The notes beneath the pieces are model-generated. The model worked only from the letters and a program-made list of their open reading frames with translations. It had not been told where the DNA came from and searched no databases. 64,000 nucleotides of DNA, taken from contig NZ_QYUL01000002.1 of the NCBI RefSeq assembly GCF_003590795.1, positions 799,001-863,000 on the forward strand, given 5' to 3'. Source of the stretch: Azospirillum cavernae. Its GTDB lineage: Bacteria > Pseudomonadota > Alphaproteobacteria > Azospirillales > Azospirillaceae. Numbering within the stretch: the first letter of the stretch is position 1; the number at the start of each line of letters is the position of its first letter. Both the position numbers and the translations under genes were made by a program. Shown in pieces: positions 22,123-30,310 of the stretch.

Positions 22123-23640
22123 ATGCGCCTCAAGGCGATGCCGCCCTTCCGATTGATGATCGCCGTTGGCCTGATGCTGACGCCGCTGCTGGTGGCCGTG
22201 GCGCTGGCGGTCCGGTCCGAAGCCTTGGGGCCTGGTTTGGCCGCTTTGGTTGGTTTGCTGCCCCTGCTGGGCGCGGCCTTGGCCTTACGGATCCACCAGC
22301 GCGAGGCCGCCGCTGTGGCCGATTACGCCACCCGGCTGAGCGACGCGGGAAGTCCGACGCCTCCGGCGGGAAACCCGGTGGCGCTGGGGGGGCTGGTCGC
22401 GGCGGTCGCCCGGTTGCACCGCGCCGCCGCCCGGCGGACGGAAAGCGTTCAGGCTCAATTGGACGCCAACGACTCGATTCTTGACGCGTTGCACGACCCG
22501 CTGGTGGTGATGGACGCCTCCCGGCAGGTGGCGCGCGCCAATTTGGCGGCGCGGGACCTGTTCGGCGACAAGGTGTTGGGCCGCGATCTGGCCTCCACCC
22601 TGCGCAACCCGCATGTGCTGGAGGCGGTGGACGCCGTGCTGCGCGGCGGGGCGACGCGGGTCATCGAATTCACCCTGCCGGTGCCGGTCGAACGAACCTT
22701 TGAAGCGCAGGTGAAGCCCTTTCAACGCAGCCTGCCCGCCGTCGATCCGCTGCCGGATCCCGTCGATGGCGTTGTCACATCGCCGTCGCCGCCGCCGCAG
22801 ATCGCCCGCATGGCCATTCTGGCGCTGCACGACGTCACCGCCGCCCGCCGGTCGGAACAGATGCGGGCGGACTTCATCGCCAACGCCAGCCATGAGTTGC
22901 GGACGCCGCTGTCCTCGCTGCTGGGCTTCATCGAGACGCTGCAAGGACCGGCGCGCGACGATCCCGACGCGCAGGAACGCTTTCTCGCCATCATGCACGA
23001 TCAAGCCAGCCGGATGAGCCGTCTGGTCAACGATCTCCTGTCGCTGTCGCGCATCGAATTGGACGAGCATATGCCGCCCAACGGTCGAGTCGACGTGCTC
23101 GACGAGTTGGAAAACGTCATCGCCGCGCTGGAGATCAAGGCGGCGCAGCGGCGGATTCGACTGATCCTGGACGCGCCGGAAGGGTTGCCGCGCGTGGTCG
23201 GCGATGACGACCAGTTGACGCAAGTCTTCCAAAATCTGGTCAGCAACGCGATCAAATACACCCGTGAAAACAGTGACGTGACGGTCAGCGTCGCGCTGGT
23301 TGACGGTTCGGCGGTCGGTTTCGCCGGGCTTCCTGCCGTTGGCCGCCGGGCCGGGCGTACGGGCGCGGCGATGGTGTCGGTGTCGGTGCGCGACCAGGGC
23401 GACGGCATCGCCCGCACCCACCTGCCCCGTTTGACCGAACGCTTTTACCGGGTGGACGCGGCGCGCTCCCGCGCCATGGGCGGAACCGGGCTGGGGCTGG
23501 CCATCGTCAAACACATCCTGAACCGCCATCGCGGGCGCCTGACCATCGAAAGCGAGGTCGGGATCGGCAGCGCCTTCACCGTCTATCTTCCGGCGGCGGA
23601 CGAATTGGCCGACGCGGCGGCCCGCCGCAAGGCGGGGTGA
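22123..23640 (+). CDS. phoR: Phosphate regulon sensor histidine kinase PhoR
   Basis: The 505-aa inner-membrane kinase has two hydrophobic segments at about residues 12-30 and 38-56. A PAS domain lies near 115-210 (ILDALHDPLVVMDASRQV). The HisKA motif is NASHELRTPLSSLLGF, with the phosphoacceptor His257. The ATPase domain has NLVSNAIKYTREN, RDQGDGIARTHLPRL and GGTGLGLAIVKHIL. There is almost no periplasmic loop, as in PhoR, which senses through the Pst complex. Directly upstream of pstSCAB-phoB, it phosphorylates PhoB in low phosphate. Assignment as PhoR rests on domain form and position. Confidence 0.92.
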   Translation: MRLKAMPPFRLMIAVGLMLTPLLVAVALAVRSEALGPGLAALVGLLPLLGAALALRIHQREAAAVADYATRLSDAGSPTPPAGNPVALGGLVAAVARLHRAAARRTESVQAQLDANDSILDALHDPLVVMDASRQVARANLAARDLFGDKVLGRDLASTLRNPHVLEAVDAVLRGGATRVIEFTLPVPVERTFEAQVKPFQRSLPAVDPLPDPVDGVVTSPSPPPQIARMAILALHDVTAARRSEQMRADFIANASHELRTPLSSLLGFIETLQGPARDDPDAQERFLAIMHDQASRMSRLVNDLLSLSRIELDEHMPPNGRVDVLDELENVIAALEIKAAQRRIRLILDAPEGLPRVVGDDDQLTQVFQNLVSNAIKYTRENSDVTVSVALVDGSAVGFAGLPAVGRRAGRTGAAMVSVSVRDQGDGIARTHLPRLTERFYRVDAARSRAMGGTGLGLAIVKHILNRHRGRLTIESEVGIGSAFTVYLPAADELADAAARRKAG

Positions 23641-23710
23641 GCGGGCTTTTGCGCCGGTTGGGCGCGCCATCCGCCCGATCGGCGCAGTCCAGCCATCCGC
23701 CCCGGACACG

Positions 23711-23766
23711 ACGTCATGAAACTGTCATAAATGCGTAATCATTGCGTCTCCCTCCCCGACTAAGGT
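23711..23766 (+). promoter_or_regulatory. PHO box array and -10 element of the pst promoter
   Basis: Four 7-bp direct repeats with 11-bp period are visible: ACGTCAT, CTGTCAT, GCGTAAT and GCGTCTC, starting at 23711, 23722, 23733 and 23744. The middle pair, CTGTCATAAATGCGTAAT (23722-23739), fits the PhoB consensus CTGTCATAAATCTGTCAT at 14 of 18 positions. TAAGGT at 23761-23766 is a plausible -10 placed 10 bp after the last repeat, as expected for PhoB-activated promoters. It lies about 100 bp before pstS. Confidence 0.8.
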
Positions 23767-23865
23767 CCGGCCAACCGCGATAGGGGTCTTCAGACCTGAC
23801 GCGCAACGGGGCAAGGCCAGCGGGCCGCGCTCGCGAACCATCGGCTCAATTCGGAGGGTTTACCC

Positions 23866-24918
23866 GTGATCACCAGGAAGCACGTCTTCACCGCAGCGGC
23901 GGCTGTGGCTCTGACCGTCGCCGTCACCGGCGCCAGCACCTCCGCTCAAGCGCAGTCGCGCGACCAGATCCGCGCCGTCGGCTCGTCCACGGTGTTCCCC
24001 TTCACCACCGCCGTCGCCGAAGCCTTCGGCAAGGGTGGCAAGTTCAAGACCCCGGTCATCGAATCGACCGGCACCGGCGGCGGTTTGAAGCTGTTCTGCG
24101 CCGGCGTCGGCCCGGCCCATCCGGACATCGCCAACGCCTCGCGCCGCATCAAGAAGTCGGAAGTCGAGCAGTGCGCCGCCAACGGCGTCACGCAGATCAC
24201 CGAACTGAAGATCGGCTATGACGGCATCGCGCTCGCCTATTCCAAGAAGGCCCCGGACGTCGCGATCAGCACCGCCGTGATCTGGAAGGCGCTGGCCAAG
24301 GAAGTTCCGGTCAACGGCAAGATGGTCGCCAACCCCTACAAGAAGTGGTCGGACATCGACGCCAAGCTGCCGAACGAAGAGATCGAAGTCATCGGCCCGC
24401 CCCCGACCTCGGGCACGCGCGACACCTTCAACGAGCTGGCCATGCTCGAAGGCTGCAAGAAGGTTCCCGAGGTCAAGACCTTGGTCGCCGACGAGAAGGC
24501 CCGTGAAAAGGCTTGCATGACCATCCGCGAAGACGGCGGTTATGTGGAAGCTGGCGAGAATGACAACCTGATCGTTCAGAAGCTGAACGCCAACCCAGGC
24601 GCCTTCGGCGTGTTCGGTTACAGCTACATCGACCAGAACCGCGACAAGCTGAAGGCCGCGAAGATGGACGGCGTCGAGCTGACCGCCGAGAACGTCGCCA
24701 GCGGCAAGTATGAGCTGTCGCGTCCGCTGTTCGTCTATGTCAAGAACGCGCACGCGGGCGTCATCCCCGGCATCCGCGAGTTCATCGCCGAATACACCGC
24801 CGAGCGTGCGGTCGGCGACGACGGCTATCTGGTCGACAAGGGCCTGATCCCCGAGCCGAAGGCGGCCCGCGAGGCGGCCCGCACCTCGGCGATCAACCTG
24901 ACGCCGCTCCAGCTCTGA
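23866..24918 (+). CDS. pstS: Phosphate ABC transporter, periplasmic phosphate-binding protein
   Basis: The 350-aa protein has a signal peptide of about 29 residues (VFTAAAAVALTVAVTGASTS, then AQAQS). The mature part starts RDQIRAVGSSTVFPFTTAV, the phosphate-binding serine/threonine stretch. STGTGGGLKLFC, GPPPTSGTRDTF and FGYSYIDQNRDKLKA follow. The start is GTG preceded by GGAGGG. It binds phosphate in the periplasm and passes it to PstCA. The PHO box lies upstream. A long two-part hairpin separates it from pstC and would allow more pstS mRNA than pstCAB. Confidence 0.97.
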   Translation: MITRKHVFTAAAAVALTVAVTGASTSAQAQSRDQIRAVGSSTVFPFTTAVAEAFGKGGKFKTPVIESTGTGGGLKLFCAGVGPAHPDIANASRRIKKSEVEQCAANGVTQITELKIGYDGIALAYSKKAPDVAISTAVIWKALAKEVPVNGKMVANPYKKWSDIDAKLPNEEIEVIGPPPTSGTRDTFNELAMLEGCKKVPEVKTLVADEKAREKACMTIREDGGYVEAGENDNLIVQKLNANPGAFGVFGYSYIDQNRDKLKAAKMDGVELTAENVASGKYELSRPLFVYVKNAHAGVIPGIREFIAEYTAERAVGDDGYLVDKGLIPEPKAAREAARTSAINLTPLQL

Positions 24919-24926
24919 TCCTTACG

Positions 24927-24973
24927 CGACGCGCGGACGGCGGCCCTTCACGGGGCCGCCGCTTCGCGCGTCG
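24927..24973 (+). other. Two-part hairpin between pstS and pstC
   Basis: CGACGCGCG (24927-24935) pairs with CGCGCGTCG (24965-24973), and inside it CGGCGGCCC (24938-24946) pairs with GGGCCGCCG (24953-24961). That gives 18 pairs with small internal loops. There is no T-tract, so it is more likely a partial terminator or mRNA stabiliser protecting pstS mRNA than a full stop. Confidence 0.7.
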
Positions 24974-25009
24974 AAGTGGGCGTTTTGGCCCCCGACCCGG
25001 CGGTTCCGC

Positions 25010-26392
25010 ATGCAAATCACTGTTCTTGTCCTCATCTTGGCCTTGCTCACCGTCTCCGGCTACCAGATGGGCCGGACGCGTGCGGCCGCCTCCGTCGGTG
25101 GCCGTCTCGTCGAGCTTCACTCGGTTCCGTCCTATCACGGCTTCTACGTCGCCCTGTGGGCCGGTCTGCCTGCGCTGTTCCTGTTCGTGCTGTGGACGGC
25201 CTCGGAAGGCTGGCTCATCATGCGCATGGTCATGTCGGCCCTGCCCGACCGGCTGAGCGGCGGCGACCCGCAGGTTTTGAACCTGCTGAAGGCCGACATC
25301 CTCAACATCGCCCACGGAATTTCCACCGGGCGCGACGTTGATCCGGCGGTGACGGCGGCGGCGGCCCATTACAACAGCCTGCGCGCGATCAGCGACTGGA
25401 GCCTGTTGGCCATCGGCGCCAGCTTGGCGGTGGTTGGACTGGCCTATGGCCGCCAGCACATCAGCCCGAACCTGCGCGCCCGCAACCGGGTCGAGCGGGT
25501 GGTCAGCATCGCGCTGGTGATCTGCTCGATGGTCGCCATTTTGACGACGGTCGGCATCGTCCTGTCGCTGCTGTTCGAGGCGCTGCGCTTCTTCACCATG
25601 GTTTCTCCCATCGACTTCCTGTTCGGCGTCCACTGGAGTCCCCAGATGGCGATGCGGGCGGATCAGGTCGGCTCCTCGGGATCCTTCGGCATCATCCCGC
25701 TTTTCTCCGGCACGCTGCTCATCACCGTCATCGCCATGGTCGTGGCGGTTCCGGTCGGGTTGATGTCGGCGATCTACATGTCGGAATACGCCAACCCGAA
25801 TGTGCGGACCTGGCTGAAGCCGATCCTGGAAATTTTGGCGGGCATCCCGACGGTGGTCTACGGCTTCTTCGCCGCGCTGACCATGGCCCCCTTCGTCCGT
25901 TCGATTGGGCACGGGCTTGGCCTGGACGTCAGCTCTGAATCGGCGCTGTCGGCGGGCATCGTCATGGGCGTGATGATTATTCCCTTCGTCAGCTCGCTGT
26001 CGGACGACGTCATCAACGCGGTGCCGCAGTCGCTGCGCGATGGGTCTTACGGTTTGGGCGCGACCAAGTCGGAAACCATCCGTCAGGTCGTCATCCCCGC
26101 CGCTCTGCCCGGCATCGTCGCCGCCGTCATGCTGGCGGTCAGCCGCGCCATCGGTGAGACGATGATCGTGACCATGGCCTCGGGCCTGACCGCCAATCTG
26201 ACGGCCAACCCGCTGGACGCCGTGACGACGGTGACGACGCAGATCGCCACGCTGCTGGTCGGCGACCAGGAGTTTGACAGCCCCAAGACGCTCTCGGCCT
26301 TCGGCCTTGGCCTTGTGCTGTTCCTCGTCACTCTCTCCCTCAACATGGTCGCCCTGCGGGTGGTCCAGAAGTATCGAGAGAAATATGACTGA
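25010..26392 (+). CDS. pstC: Phosphate ABC transporter permease PstC
   Basis: The 460-aa inner-membrane permease is longer than the E. coli protein (about 320 aa). The extra N-terminal region (about 1-170) has three hydrophobic segments, an extension seen in alphaproteobacterial PstC (DUF4974-like or similar; exact family not checked). The permease core has FSGTLLITVIAMVVAVPVGL, MSEYANPNVRTWLKP and the ABC coupling loop SLRDGSYGLGATKSETIRQV. It pairs with PstA, whose start lies within its last codons. Confidence 0.93.
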   Translation: MQITVLVLILALLTVSGYQMGRTRAAASVGGRLVELHSVPSYHGFYVALWAGLPALFLFVLWTASEGWLIMRMVMSALPDRLSGGDPQVLNLLKADILNIAHGISTGRDVDPAVTAAAAHYNSLRAISDWSLLAIGASLAVVGLAYGRQHISPNLRARNRVERVVSIALVICSMVAILTTVGIVLSLLFEALRFFTMVSPIDFLFGVHWSPQMAMRADQVGSSGSFGIIPLFSGTLLITVIAMVVAVPVGLMSAIYMSEYANPNVRTWLKPILEILAGIPTVVYGFFAALTMAPFVRSIGHGLGLDVSSESALSAGIVMGVMIIPFVSSLSDDVINAVPQSLRDGSYGLGATKSETIRQVVIPAALPGIVAAVMLAVSRAIGETMIVTMASGLTANLTANPLDAVTTVTTQIATLLVGDQEFDSPKTLSAFGLGLVLFLVTLSLNMVALRVVQKYREKYD

Positions 26393-27683
26393 TCTCGTGC
26401 AACAGGATACGCGGGCCATGTCCGTCGCCGCTTCCAAATCCCATTACCAGAGCGAAGAGTTCGCTCGCCGCCTGCGCGGTCGCTACGCCGCCGAGCGCAA
26501 TTTCAAGATCGCGGGCGTCGCCGCCTTGGCGCTGGCTTCGATGATGCTGGTGGTGCTGCTCACCTCCATCGTGTCGAAGGGCTACACCGCCTTCTGGCAG
26601 TCGCAGATCCGTCTTGAGGTGACGCTGGACAAGGCCCAGGTGGAGGAGCGGAACTTCACCGCCATCCTCCGTCAGGCGATCTACGCCCAGTTCCCGCAGA
26701 TCACCGACCGCACCGGCAAGCGCACGCTGAACGAGCTTCTCTCGTCCGGCGCGCCCTATGAGCTGGAGGCGTTGGTCAAGCAGAACCCGGCCATCGTCGG
26801 CACGACGCAAACCATCTGGGTGCGGTCGGACGACGAAATCGACCAGTTCGTCAAAGGCTATTTCCCCCGCAACGCCCCGGAGGCCGAGCGCCGCCTGAAC
26901 GACGCGAAGATCGCCGCGATTGACACGTTGGTCGCGCAAGGGTCGCTGGTCCAGTCCTTCAACACCACCCTGTTCAGCGCCGGCGACAGCCGCGAGGCCG
27001 AACAGGCGGGCATTTGGGGGGCCATCGTCGGCTCCATGCTGACGCTGCTGGTGACGATGGCGCTGTCGGTTCCCATCGGGGTCGCGGCGGCGGTCTATCT
27101 GGAAGAGTTCGCGCCCAAGAACAAATGGACCGACCTGATCGAGGTCAACATCAACAACCTCGCCGCCGTGCCGTCGATCATCTTCGGTCTGCTCGGTCTG
27201 GCGGTGTTCCTCGGCTTCTTCGGTCTGCCGCGTTCGGCCCCGGTGGTCGGCGGTCTGGTGATGGCGTTGATGACCCTGCCGGTCATCATCATCTCCGCCC
27301 GCGTCGCCCTGAAGTCGGTGCCGCCGTCGATCCGCGAAGCGGCGCTGGGCATCGGCGCCTCGCCGTTGCAGACGGTGACGCACCATGTGCTGCCGCTGGC
27401 GATGCCCGGCATTCTGACCGGCACCATCATCGGCATGGCCCGCGCCTTGGGCGAAACCGCGCCGTTGCTGATGATTGGCATGGTCGCCTTCATCGTCGAC
27501 ATCCCGCACGGCATGACCGACAGCGCGACTGTGTTGCCGGTGCAGATTTACATGTGGGCCGACAGCCCCGAGCGCGCCTTCACCGAACGCACCTCGGCGG
27601 CGATTATGGTCCTGCTGGGCTTCCTGATCGTGATGAACGGGTTGGCCGTTTTCCTGCGCAAGAAATTCGAGAGGCGGTGGTAA
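26385..27683 (+). CDS. pstA: Phosphate ABC transporter permease PstA with DUF3333 N-terminal region
   Basis: The 432-aa protein overlaps pstC by 8 bp (ATG at 26385; ATG 26418 is an alternative). After a membrane segment at about residues 40-60 comes a periplasmic DUF3333 region of about 160 aa (YTAFWQSQIRLEVTLDKAQV to SFNTTLFSAGDSREAE). The permease core follows, with YLEEFAPKNKWTDLIEVNIN, IIFGLLGLAVFLGFFGLPRS and coupling loop IREAALGIGASPLQTVTHHV. The periplasmic insertion is known in alphaproteobacterial PstA; its role is not known. pstB follows 3 bp later. Confidence 0.93.
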   Translation: MTDLVQQDTRAMSVAASKSHYQSEEFARRLRGRYAAERNFKIAGVAALALASMMLVVLLTSIVSKGYTAFWQSQIRLEVTLDKAQVEERNFTAILRQAIYAQFPQITDRTGKRTLNELLSSGAPYELEALVKQNPAIVGTTQTIWVRSDDEIDQFVKGYFPRNAPEAERRLNDAKIAAIDTLVAQGSLVQSFNTTLFSAGDSREAEQAGIWGAIVGSMLTLLVTMALSVPIGVAAAVYLEEFAPKNKWTDLIEVNINNLAAVPSIIFGLLGLAVFLGFFGLPRSAPVVGGLVMALMTLPVIIISARVALKSVPPSIREAALGIGASPLQTVTHHVLPLAMPGILTGTIIGMARALGETAPLLMIGMVAFIVDIPHGMTDSATVLPVQIYMWADSPERAFTERTSAAIMVLLGFLIVMNGLAVFLRKKFERRW

Positions 27684-27686
27684 GCC

Positions 27687-28505
27687 ATGAGCGTTCAGAC
27701 CCAGATCCACACCAAGCCGCAATCCGCCGGGCGCACCGCTCAGGTCGTGCCGAACAAGATGATCGCCCGCGACGTCAAGGTGTTCTACGGGGCCAAGCAG
27801 GCGCTGAAGGGCATCAACGTCGAGATTCAGGAAAACAAGGTTCTGGCGTTGATCGGCCCGTCGGGCTGCGGCAAATCCACGTTCCTGCGTTGCCTGAACC
27901 GGATGAACGACACCATCGAGAACTGCCGGGTCGATGGCCTGATCGCGCTCGACGGCGAGGACATCTACGGCAAGAGCATCGACGCCGTGCAGCTCCGCGC
28001 CCGCGTCGGCATGGTGTTCCAAAAGCCGAACCCCTTCCCCAAGTCGATCTACGACAACATCGCCTATGGCCCGCGCATCCACGGCATGGCCACGGGTCGT
28101 GAAGAGTTGGACGAGGTCGTCGAGAAGTCGTTGCAGCGCGCCGGCCTGTGGAACGAGGTGAAGGACCGCCTGCGCGAACCGGGGACCGGCCTGTCGGGCG
28201 GTCAGCAGCAGCGTTTGTGCATCGCCCGCGCCATCGCCGTCAGCCCGGAAGTCATCCTGATGGACGAGCCGTGCTCGGCGCTCGATCCCATCGCGACGGC
28301 CCACATCGAAGAGTTGATCGACGAGCTGCGTGAGAATTTCACCATCGTCATCGTCACCCACAACATGCAGCAGGCGGCCCGCGTTTCCCAAAAGACCGCG
28401 TTCTTCCATCTGGGCGACATGGTGGAGTGCGACGACACCGAGGAAATCTTCACCAACCCGCGCGACGAGCGCACCCAGGGCTACATCACCGGCCGCTACG
28501 GTTGA
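27687..28505 (+). CDS. pstB: Phosphate ABC transporter ATP-binding protein
   Basis: The 272-aa ATPase energises PstSCA. Walker A is [19 protein letters not shown], followed by [20 protein letters not shown] with the Q-loop. The ABC signature is [16 protein letters not shown], Walker B is [12 protein letters not shown], and the H-loop is [35 protein letters not shown] precedes the fold, as in PstB. In most bacteria phoU follows; here the next gene is phoB, after a REP-like palindrome. Confidence 0.97.
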   Translation: MSVQTQIHTKPQSAGRTAQVVPNKMIARDVKVFYGAKQALKGINVEIQENKVLALIGPSGCGKSTFLRCLNRMNDTIENCRVDGLIALDGEDIYGKSIDAVQLRARVGMVFQKPNPFPKSIYDNIAYGPRIHGMATGREELDEVVEKSLQRAGLWNEVKDRLREPGTGLSGGQQQRLCIARAIAVSPEVILMDEPCSALDPIATAHIEELIDELRENFTIVIVTHNMQQAARVSQKTAFFHLGDMVECDDTEEIFTNPRDERTQGYITGRYG

Positions 28506-28518
28506 TCGCCGCCGCGCT

Positions 28519-28545
28519 CTCCCTCTCCTGTTTCGGGAGAGGGAG
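28519..28545 (+). repeat. REP-like palindrome, unit B, possible pstB terminator
   Basis: CTCCCTCTCC (28519-28528) pairs perfectly with GGAGAGGGAG (28536-28545), 13 bp after the pstB stop. It shares the CTCTCC...GGGAGAGGG arm with the other GC-rich repeats of the window but lacks their full left part. With no T-tract, terminator function is uncertain. Confidence 0.55.
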
Positions 28546-28630
28546 TTTCGGGCGGGCTTGACGCCTTGTTATGTTGAAGGAACAGAAGATGCTGGGTAAC
28601 GTCGAAGCGCGCGCAGTCAACGGAGCCACC

Positions 28631-29335
28631 ATGAACGCGGCGCTGAAGCCGCTCGTCCTGATCGTCGAGGACGAGGCCGACATTGTCACCTTGCTGAAGT
28701 ACAATCTGGAAAAGGATGGCTTCCGCGTCGTCACCGCCACCGACGGCGAAGAAGCCCTGCTGCTGGCCGGGGAACAGACGCCGCACATCGTCCTGCTCGA
28801 CTGGATGCTGCCGCTGATGAGCGGGCTGGAGGTTTGCCGCCAGCTTCGCCGCAACGCCAAGACCCGCGACATTCCGATCATCATGCTGACGGCGCGCGGG
28901 GAAGAAGGCGACCGGGTGCGCGGCCTGAATTCCGGCGCCGACGATTACATCACCAAGCCCTTTTCGCCGACCGAACTGGTCGCCCGCATGCGCGCCGTGC
29001 TGCGCCGCGCCTCGCCCGGCATGACCGACGAGACTCTGCAATTCGCCGACGTCACCATGGATCTGGCGGCCCACCGCGTCCGCCGCAACGGGCGCGACGT
29101 CCATCTCGGCCCGACCGAATTCCGCCTTCTGCGCCATTTCATGCAGCATCCGGGGCGCGTCTTCTCGCGCGAACAGCTTCTGGATCTGGTCTGGGGGCAT
29201 GATGTTTACGTCGAACCGCGCACGGTCGACGTCCACATCCGCCGCCTGCGCAAGGCGATGAACGAAGAAACCGAGCTGGATTTGATCCGCACCGTGCGCT
29301 CGGCGGGCTACGCGCTCGACACCAAGTCGATTTGA
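28631..29335 (+). CDS. phoB: Phosphate regulon response regulator PhoB
   Basis: The 234-aa OmpR-type regulator has an N-terminal receiver domain with LIVEDEADIVTLLKYNL, the phosphorylated Asp57 in VLLDWMLPLMSGLEV, MLTARGEEGDRVRGL and conserved Lys in YITKPFSP. The C-terminal winged helix has LGPTEFRLLRHFMQHPGRVF and VDVHIRRLRKAM. ATG 28631 is chosen; an upstream frame to 28571 lies in the repeat-flanked leader. It should bind the PHO box before pstS. No phoU is present between pstB and phoB. Confidence 0.95.
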   Translation: MNAALKPLVLIVEDEADIVTLLKYNLEKDGFRVVTATDGEEALLLAGEQTPHIVLLDWMLPLMSGLEVCRQLRRNAKTRDIPIIMLTARGEEGDRVRGLNSGADDYITKPFSPTELVARMRAVLRRASPGMTDETLQFADVTMDLAAHRVRRNGRDVHLGPTEFRLLRHFMQHPGRVFSREQLLDLVWGHDVYVEPRTVDVHIRRLRKAMNEETELDLIRTVRSAGYALDTKSI

Positions 29336-29359
29336 GTTTTATTGGGTAAGCGCCTTTTG

Positions 29360-29396
29360 CCCCCTCCCCAACCCTCCCCCGCTTCGCGGGAGAGGG
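29360..29396 (+). repeat. REP-like repeat, unit C1
   Basis: The 37-nt unit C5-T-C4-AA, CCCTCCCCCGCTTCGCGGGA, GAGGG starts 25 bp after phoB. It is the inverted copy of unit C2 at 29430-29466, with one mismatch over 37 nt. The pair forms a BIME-like arrangement. Confidence 0.8.
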
Positions 29397-29429
29397 AAAC
29401 AGGAGCTTTGTTGCAGGGCAGCCTTCGTC

Positions 29430-29466
29430 CCCTCTCCCGCGAAGCGGGGGAGGGTTAGGGAGGGGG
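29430..29466 (-). repeat. REP-like repeat, unit C2 (inverted)
   Basis: This unit is CCCTCTCCCGCGAAGCGGGG, GAGGGTTAGGGAGGGGG, the reverse complement of unit C1 at 36 of 37 positions, separated by 33 bp. The C1-C2 pair can form a very long hairpin between convergent phoB and the SAM-hydrolase gene and may end both transcripts. Confidence 0.8.
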
Positions 29467-29497
29467 CATCGAAGCCGAAACGCGGCCCAAACCTCCC

Positions 29498-30223
29498 CTA
29501 CCCCACCAGCACCCAATCCCCCACCGCCAATCCCCAATCCCGGTCGGCCCGCCCGCGATTCACGGCGATTTCCGCCAGATCGTTGGAATTTTCGTACCAC
29601 AGCGCCGCCCCCACCGGGACGTCGGCAAAGGTCCGGCCCCGCCGCGCCACGCGCTCGCCAACCCGCAACAGCGCGGTGTCCGGCAGGCTCGCCGCCCGCA
29701 ACCCGGTCATGGCGTTGCCGTAGACGTCCACATAGACGATCCGCGCCAGATCATCGGGCCAGTCGGGCCGCGCGATGACCGCCGGATCCAACCCCTCGCG
29801 CTCCACCGCCTGCCCCAGCGCCAAACGGGCCGCCACCGGCGCGAACAGGTCGCGCCCGTGAAAGCTGGCCGATAGCCGTTCCGGTCGCCAGTCGATCCGC
29901 CACACCCGCAGCGTCGTGGCGCGCCGGGCCAGAATCGCGAACAAGCCGTTGTCGGGACCGACGAACAACCGCCCGTCGGCCTCGACGATCAAGGGATGGC
30001 GGTCGGTGCCGACGCCGGGATCGACCACGCACAGAAAGACGCTGCCCAGCGGCAGGGCGGGGGCGTAAGCGGCCAGCAGATAGGCGGAGAGTTGCGGGTC
30101 GAAGGCGGGGGCGTCGGCGAACAGGTCGATCACCGGAACGCCGGGCGCCTGTTGCGCCAGCGCCGCCTTGACCTGCCCGGTGTAGGGACCGGACAGGCCG
30201 AAATCCGTGAACAGAAGGATCAT
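29498..30223 (-). CDS. SAM hydrolase/SAM-dependent halogenase family protein (DUF62)
   Basis: The 241-aa protein starts MILLFTDFGLSGPYTGQVKA, with the family's DFG and GPYxGxxK motif. VIDLFADAPAFDPQLSAYLL, VFLCVVDPGVGTDRHPLIVE and FVGPDNGLFAIL follow, and NGM-like YVDVYGNAMTGLR lies in the C-terminal barrel. Most members hydrolyse SAM to adenosine and methionine with hydroxide from water (SAM hydroxide adenosyltransferase); few are fluorinases or chlorinases. The DUF62 type is likely hydrolytic here, but that is inferred. It follows ccmI on the same strand, 87 bp away. Confidence 0.9.
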   Translation of the reverse strand: MILLFTDFGLSGPYTGQVKAALAQQAPGVPVIDLFADAPAFDPQLSAYLLAAYAPALPLGSVFLCVVDPGVGTDRHPLIVEADGRLFVGPDNGLFAILARRATTLRVWRIDWRPERLSASFHGRDLFAPVAARLALGQAVEREGLDPAVIARPDWPDDLARIVYVDVYGNAMTGLRAASLPDTALLRVGERVARRGRTFADVPVGAALWYENSNDLAEIAVNRGRADRDWGLAVGDWVLVG

Positions 30224-30310
30224 GGGCGGCAGCATAGCCCGCCCAGGATCGGAAGAAAACACCACCACGCGACCCAACCCACCACATGACCCAACAGGGT
30301 CAAACGCGGC

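Noticed and set aside
30287..30303. TGACCC-AACA-GGGTCA as a terminator between ccmI and the SAM-hydrolase gene
   Set aside because: The stem is only 6 bp with no T-tract, and the two genes are probably cotranscribed.
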